A stretch of 64,000 nucleotides of DNA from Phlebotomus papatasi (lineage: Eukaryota > Arthropoda > Insecta > Diptera > Psychodidae), in the NCBI RefSeq assembly GCF_024763615.1, contig NC_077224.1, forward strand, positions 21,049,078 through 21,113,077, given 5' to 3'. Below, one piece after another: positions 58,186-64,000 of this stretch. The notes beneath the pieces are model-generated. The model made no database searches. It was given only the letters and a program-made list of their open reading frames with translations, and was not told the origin of the DNA. Made by a program: the position numbers and the translations under genes. The number at the start of each line of letters is the position of its first letter. The first letter of the stretch is position 1.

Positions 58186-59487
58186 ACATACTCTAGCGAG
58201 TTCTTTTGGCAAGGGGGAGATATTAGGGTCGAACGTGGTGTACAGCTGAAAATGAAGTGCTTGGAAGTCTTTGGAAGTGGGAGTATCCTAAAATAAAGTC
58301 TTCTCTGTTTAATTCGAAAAAGTTGGTTGGCATTTTACAAGTTCGGTTATGATAACAAAACGGAAAAATAAAGCAAAACTTTATTATCGCTTAATTTTTG
58401 TTGTAATTTTGCCGACGAAATATTCTGTTGAAGTTTATAAATTTATTCACAATATTTATTATTTATGAAATGTGTCTTTCATTACAATATAATTTTCTTT
58501 AATTTTTATAGGAGTTTTAAATTCATATAGTTTCTCGCAAATAATGATATAGCTATTGCAGTTGATTTTGAATCATTTTGATGGTAATATTTCCAGAATT
58601 CGTGTGGAAGAAAATTTATGGATAACACTTGAAGAGATTTTTAGATTGTGGAAAACAATAATTCAATCGTATTTCGCTATTTAGAAAAGTTTAGATGTAT
58701 TTAAAAGCTCGATGGGTGCCTGAAAGGAACCCATCTATTCAAGGTTATACTGAAAGGAATAAGGGGATCTGTAGGAACTGTATGAACTGTATTACGGGTT
58801 ATTATGGTACTTTTTTATGGTAATGTGTATCCAATTCCGGAGTATAGGATTTACCGGATCATGAGCTGTGGTTGAACGGGTACGAAGTCTTTGGGGTTAA
58901 CGTCAATGAAGTAATAGCGTGGTGTTGCATAGGGTTTTGACATTAACCTTAAAAACCTTAGTTCCAAACCAGTTGTATATCGGTTTCAATCGATAATGAA
59001 TCAGTAAAGAACCATAAATGATTTTTTTTATATTTATTTTTTATTTGTCCGTAAGTCTGTTACTGTCAAAAAAATCTAATTGTGCACATTTTAGGCATAC
59101 ACTCGAAAACCATGAGAAAAAATATTTCATGGAGGAAGAGAGCAAGATCGGGATAGTAACAATAACAATGTCAAAAATTAGGCATCCATTTCAATTAGTA
59201 TGTCGATGGCTCATAATAAGACTCAAACAACTTTCAAAGTGGTCAACTTTTCAGAAGAACGATTTCAAGCTGGAATTTCATATGTTATGAGTATAGGATT
59301 TTTAAGATTTAACAAGCCTATAACTTTTAAAATAATTAACATTCAGATGTAATATTTAAAGAAAATGTAGAATTCGTCAAGAATTGCCGAAAAATAATTT
59401 TTTTTTTGTTTTAAATTTAAGTTTTCCGAGTTTTATTCTGAGTCGTCGATGTATTGTCTTAAATTTAATGGTATGAGCGTAAGTAGG

Positions 59488-59700
59488 TCTGATGGTCAAC
59501 ACTTATGGACATTACATACTTATGGACACTATGCAAAAATCTTAAATCTTTATCTAAAACAAATTTCGAAAAATTACAAAATTATGTTAATCAAATTATA
59601 AACTGATAATTTTATAATATTTCAAAATCTGTTTAAGGTAAGAACTTAAGATTTTTTCACATTTTCCATAAGTGTAACGTCCAGAAGTAATGACTCTACT
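59488..59700. mobile_element. Second, diverged CACTTATGGACATTACA MITE
   Basis: CAACACTTATGGACATTACA opposes CATAAGTGTAACGTCCAGAA; the interior AAAATCTTAA motifs match the 50249 copy. Confidence 0.6.
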
Positions 59701-59999
59701 TTAGTTGTCTAAGTTCTTTACTTTTGAACCTGTTTAATCTGAAGGTGTACCATTGCTATCTGTGATGCTCGCATGAATTTTAGTTTAAAGTGAAAATGTC
59801 TTATATAGAACTTTTTGTAGAAACTGGTTTTAGTACTGGTGGTATTAGAGGAAGTTTTAATATTTTAATATATAAAGCACTTACCATTGTTCACTCTGCA
59901 ATTTCTCTCAGTGATTTAAAGTATGAGAAGAAGCCAACAACTTGTAGACAAATGATGGATGTCACTTCTGTCTCAAGTTTTTCAATTTTTTTTTTCTGA

Positions 60000-61180
60000 A
60001 GAAAAAAAAACACCCTCTTGTACACACCGTATCGATCCCAATTGAATTTGTGCGCTGTGAATTTTCATTTGGCGGAAGGTAGTAATTGAGACAGATTGAA
60101 TTTGAATTGACTCTTCATCGGAAGAACTTAATATTGTTCTCCCATATTGGATGTGAGAGGGCAAAATATTGCCAATGAGTAAACATCAATTATGGGATTA
60201 TTTCAATATTGCATCATTAATATTGGAGAAAGGAAATTGATTGTCTGACGCAGGGTGGGAAAGTCATGAAAAATGATCTCACACATTAAAAACGACGCTA
60301 AGTGATTATCAATGAAATTAATCAAATGGATGGGCTGGTAGCTCTCCTTCTGTTGCTCCTGGTGTAGCCGAATGAAGAAGTTGGCTGACTTTTGAGGGTG
60401 TGGTTGAGACTTTGGGAAAATCTTTTAAATTGAAAAGGCTTTCATTTCCAATTTTATCGTAATTTTTTAGTGTCTTTTTTTCTTAGTGTTTTTATTAAAA
60501 AGAAAACATTGACATACTTCATCTTTTACACTTAAACAGTATTTGCATTTTTTTCTTTATAATTTACAATGAATTCTTCTTTCTTTCTTTCTTTTGTTAA
60601 AGATTATCTTTGGAAAATTTTTATTAGGTTGTCTTTTTTTTATCTTACTTAAGAGAATGTTGTGTGTTTTTTTTAATAAATCTTACATAATGTAATTTTA
60701 TTTAAGTTTATTTGGCTATTTTCATTACAAAAAGTGGTTTTATTTATTTATTTAAAATATACAATTTTAAGACTTCACAGTAACAGAAAAAAAAAGAAAT
60801 GGGAGTGTTTTTATTTTGTCTAGCTATTAAATAATTTTTGGTGACAATTGTCTTTTTAATTTTATTAAACATTTATTACACTATTTTTTTCCTATAATAA
60901 TGCGATTGATGGAATCTCGAGAATACTTTGAGAGGTTTTTTTTGGGGAATGATCATTGGATTTAATTCTTTTTTTAATCTCGTGTTCATGATCAAGTACA
61001 AGTATTTTTTTTTCTTTAGCTAAATTTGGTATTTTCACAATTATTCTATTTACATTTTAAAACACAATAATAAATTTAACTCTTTTGTGTCTTTTTTGGT
61101 GTTTGATAGTCGTACTCAATTTTTTAGATATAATTTTATAAAATGAAATGTAGGAGAGGAAAAATGGTAAAATGCAAAAA
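60000..61180. other. Non-coding DNA
   Basis: 60000-60450 looks single-copy; 60450-61180 is T-rich with no coding frame. No repeat boundary identified. Confidence 0.3.
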
Positions 61181-61189
61181 AAAAAAACA

Positions 61190-61260
61190 GGGAGGGGGGG
61201 TCAGTGAAGTCCGAAAGTCGATATCTCTTACTGTTTGGACTCTAGGTCGCTATGAGTCAG
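61190..61260. repeat. Fragment of the poly-C repeat, reverse orientation
   Basis: GAGGGGGGGTCAGTGAAGTC then AAAGTCGATATCTCTTACTG, the complement of the core at 44937 and 45286. Confidence 0.6.
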
Positions 61261-61499
61261 ACAGAAAAACCAAAATAATCTGAATCTAGTCCAATTGTGT
61301 AAACGTTGAAGGGTAATTGAGTTCCTGTAAAACACCTTTCTATATAGTGCTCTTCCGACACTTTTTGGTTTTATAAAGAAGGTTTTCTCTGAACATCTTC
61401 ACAGAATTGGTGAAATAGAAATCAAAATGTCGAAAAAATATAAATTAAAGAAGATTTGTAGAAAGCTAAAATATGACAGCTTAGGTTTATCTAAACGGG

Positions 61500-61920
61500 T
61501 CTTCGTCAACATCCTTAAAAGGCCAAAATCCCAAACGCCAAAGTCCTGAAAGTTAAAATCCCGAAAATCCAAAATCTTAAAATTCAAAATCCTTTAAATT
61601 AAAGTCCAAAAAAACTAAAATTTCAAAAGCCAAAATCCTAAAACGCTGAAATCTAAAATTCTTAAAAGTGTCCAGTGATACTCTAGTGATACTCTCACGA
61701 CTTGCGCTTATTTGAGGCAAAGGGAATTTTTCTGGGAAATTATTCAACACACTATCCTTCGTATAATTTGTCCCTTTTTCGGAATTTTGTATCATTCGGG
61801 ATTTGACTTTTGGGATTTTGGCTTTTCGGGATTTTGACCCATTTGGGATGCCGACCGGGATTTTGGTCCCGGTGACCTATTCGAATTTTTTATCTTGGAA
61901 ATTTTAGCTTTAGGAATTTT
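61500..61920. repeat. Degenerate tandem tract of AAAATCCC / GGGATTTTGG units
   Basis: From 61515 to about 61640, short units close to AAAATCCTAAAA or AAAATCCCGAAA repeat. From 61795 the complementary GGGATTTTGG type dominates, so the tract can fold back on itself. Confidence 0.6.
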
Positions 61921-62098
61921 TCCCAGCACCGATTTAAACAAGTAATCTTGATTCGAATATTCTCTTTCGAAGTAAAAATCCCTATTTAGCTTTATACTCC
62001 GGTTAATTTCTCTATCTTTTTGGTGTAGAATATTACCTTTACAATTCTTTGAGTTTAAAATAAAATTGTAAAAAGGTGTTTTTCAAAATCTAATGTTA

Positions 62099-62948
62099 GG
62101 GGAGACTGGGCAAAAAGTCACAAATCGAAAAATTCAAAATTCAATATCTTCCAAGGTAAAAAAGATAGCAGCTTCAAATTTTTTTCTATAGATAGCCTCC
62201 ATAGACCTACTTCAATGTCGTAAGTTTCTTATAATTCGAACAAGGAATTTAGAAAATAAAAAATATCAAAATTTTTAGCCCTATTTTTGAAACATTTTCT
62301 TTGCAGAAAATAACAATTATTACCTACTTATTTTCCAAAATTGATGCACTGGTGAATATTTTCTAAATAATTAGGATTTTTTGAATACGAATCCGCTATC
62401 TATTTTAGAATTACACAAAAGTTCTTTTCTCCAGAAATCCTTTTATTAAAAATGGCCATTTGGGGTAAAAAGTTGCAAAAGGTATAGAGCAAAAAGTAAC
62501 AAAAAGCGAAGCAATTTCTGATGTCTCACGGCGAAAAGAAACGTCATTATCATGTTTCGCCGCTTGTTGTTTGCATTGGTCAAACGAATTGCAGTCATTT
62601 GTAAAACGGTGTTTTACAAATGTGTAGATGAATAAATTTTCTATGAAAATATGTCTTCTAGGAATTTTTTGAAATTTACGGAAGCCTGTAATAAAGCGAA
62701 TCAAAATATGACATTACCCAATGTCTGGTACTATTTGCCCAAGCATTTTTAAGAATAGTCACAAAATTACCTTTTAGAAATTGGCTCGAAAACGTATTTT
62801 CTTACAAAATAGAGCAAAATTACTTTCACAAAGTTGTAGAGCGGTAAATTTCCTATAAAACTGTGCTAATTAGAAATTTTTGGAAGCGCTAGAGTAGCTT
62901 GTAAAAAAATAAAATATCCGTTTTGTGACTTTTTGCCCCAGTCTCCCC
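62099..62948. mobile_element. GGGGAGACTGGG non-autonomous DNA transposon, copy 2
   Basis: TA on both sides. The left end GGGGAGACTGGGCAAAAAGT is mirrored by ACTTTTTGCCCCAGTCTCCC. 850 bp. Most of its length matches 5050-5958 with scattered substitutions. Confidence 0.85.
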
Positions 62949-62949
62949 T

Positions 62950-64000
62950 ACTCTGTCATCAGGAGATCAGGAAAAAATAAGTAAAAAGTTTATTATTATC
63001 TTCAGTTTCTTCTGGTGTTCGTCTGAGGATTGTCTTTTTCTCAAAACCAAAAAGACTCAATTTTCTCCAAAGATTTCGACCCTCGGTATGGGTCTTCCTT
63101 AGTGCGTCAATTAAAATCTTTTAAATGATTTGGAATCGTCTTTCGTCCTCTTAACACTACACATAGCTACTAAAAATTTATTTTCTTCTTTAAAAAGGGA
63201 ATTTTTTGGACATTTATAACTTTGAATTTAATTTAATTTAATTCTTTTCTATCTGCTGCTTTCTCTTTAGTGATTTTGTTCCAACTCCAAAGTTTATTAA
63301 TTAAATTAGTCACATTGTTAGAGAATAGTCCTACGGTCAGATAGAGGGACTAAAGAAAGGTATCTCATTTGTATATATCCATTAGATCAAATTCGTTTGT
63401 GAGTTTTTTCTATTTTCTTATTTCTATTTTATCCGAGACACACTTAGGGGATTATAATGCCCTAGACACACTTTCGACTTAAGCCGAGAGACGACTTAGT
63501 GGAAAATGATGGAAATGTAGTTTGACCATTATTTCTAATATAATTGCGCTAAGCCATCTCTCGGGTAATCCTCAGGTCTGTCAAGGCCCTAACATGCAGA
63601 AGAGAGATTTTAGATAAGAAGCGAACCATTGTTCTAACAGCCTCCTTTTCTGATAAATTTGAAATTCTAATCATACTTCATTTACTAAATCGCAAATTTC
63701 ACTTTATAAAAATAAGATCCAAGAAATTGAATACAACTGCAACTAGTTTTGTTCTTGCTGATTTTTGTCTTACGAGAAAATTTTCTTTTCCCGAGCTTTT
63801 TTGGTTCACAATCATTGCACTGACTTAAATTGACTTAGGTTTAATAAATGGGATTTTCTTTACAAAAAGAATGGGATATTTTTTCTCTCACAACGATGCT
63901 TGTGGATGTGTGTTTGCAGAAAGAAGGTGATTTTCAACTTTTATTTTTTTTAGCACCACATTAAAAGGATATAATCTTCTCTAAACACACTTCTTCTTTA
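62950..64000. other. Right-edge non-coding DNA
   Basis: Contains a single end related to the 19040 element near 63424-63480 (GAGACACACTTAGGGGATTA). No coding exon recognised. Confidence 0.35.

Noticed and set aside
1..64000. CRISPR array, operon or bacterial-type defence system
   Set aside because: No regularly spaced repeats with unique spacers and no prokaryotic gene layout; the DNA is a spliced animal genome.

Overview
This is eukaryotic nuclear DNA, about two thirds A+T, with spliced genes, GT/AG introns, AATAAA poly(A) signals and very many short DNA-transposon remnants. The proteins and the repeat types (Tc1, pogo, piggyBac-like TTAA ends, Harbinger-like TTA ends) point to an insect. 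A nematoceran fly such as a sand fly or mosquito fits best, but that is inference; the sequence does not name the species.

Three conserved genes lie head to tail on the minus strand and were reassembled by joining exons at splice sites. From right to left: (1) Ing3, start 41022, stop 37212, five exons, 432 aa, the H3K4me3-reading subunit of the Tip60/NuA4 histone acetyltransferase complex. (2) HEATR1/UTP10, start 34125, stop 17900, four coding exons plus a short 5'UTR intron, 2064 aa, a giant HEAT-repeat component of the SSU processome. (3) A 165-aa four-helix MARVEL-domain membrane protein, start 17447, stop 2574, three exons, with a 14 kb first intron. Every junction keeps frame and restores a family-like protein.

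A fourth, small gene is proposed on the plus strand at 41144-41538. It starts 121 bp from the Ing3 start in divergent orientation, has two short introns, and encodes 89 aa (or 56 aa if the second intron is kept). I do not recognise the product.

The rest is intron or intergenic DNA packed with mobile-element remnants, often nested. An intact-looking Tc1-family transposon (28331-29932, DD34E transposase, 210-bp IR/DR ends, TA target) sits in HEATR1 intron 1. Other notable items are a TA-flanked element with Stowaway-type ends (20308-21218), a nested pogo-like MITE with a related unoccupied copy elsewhere in the window (34965-35303 versus 41575-41692), a Harbinger-like hairpin split by another MITE (18285-18956), and a large class of TA-flanked elements that begin GGG(G). 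No confident coding exon was found from 42 kb to the right edge, nor on the plus strand left of 41 kb. I saw no rRNA, convincing tRNA, CRISPR or prokaryote-type system.
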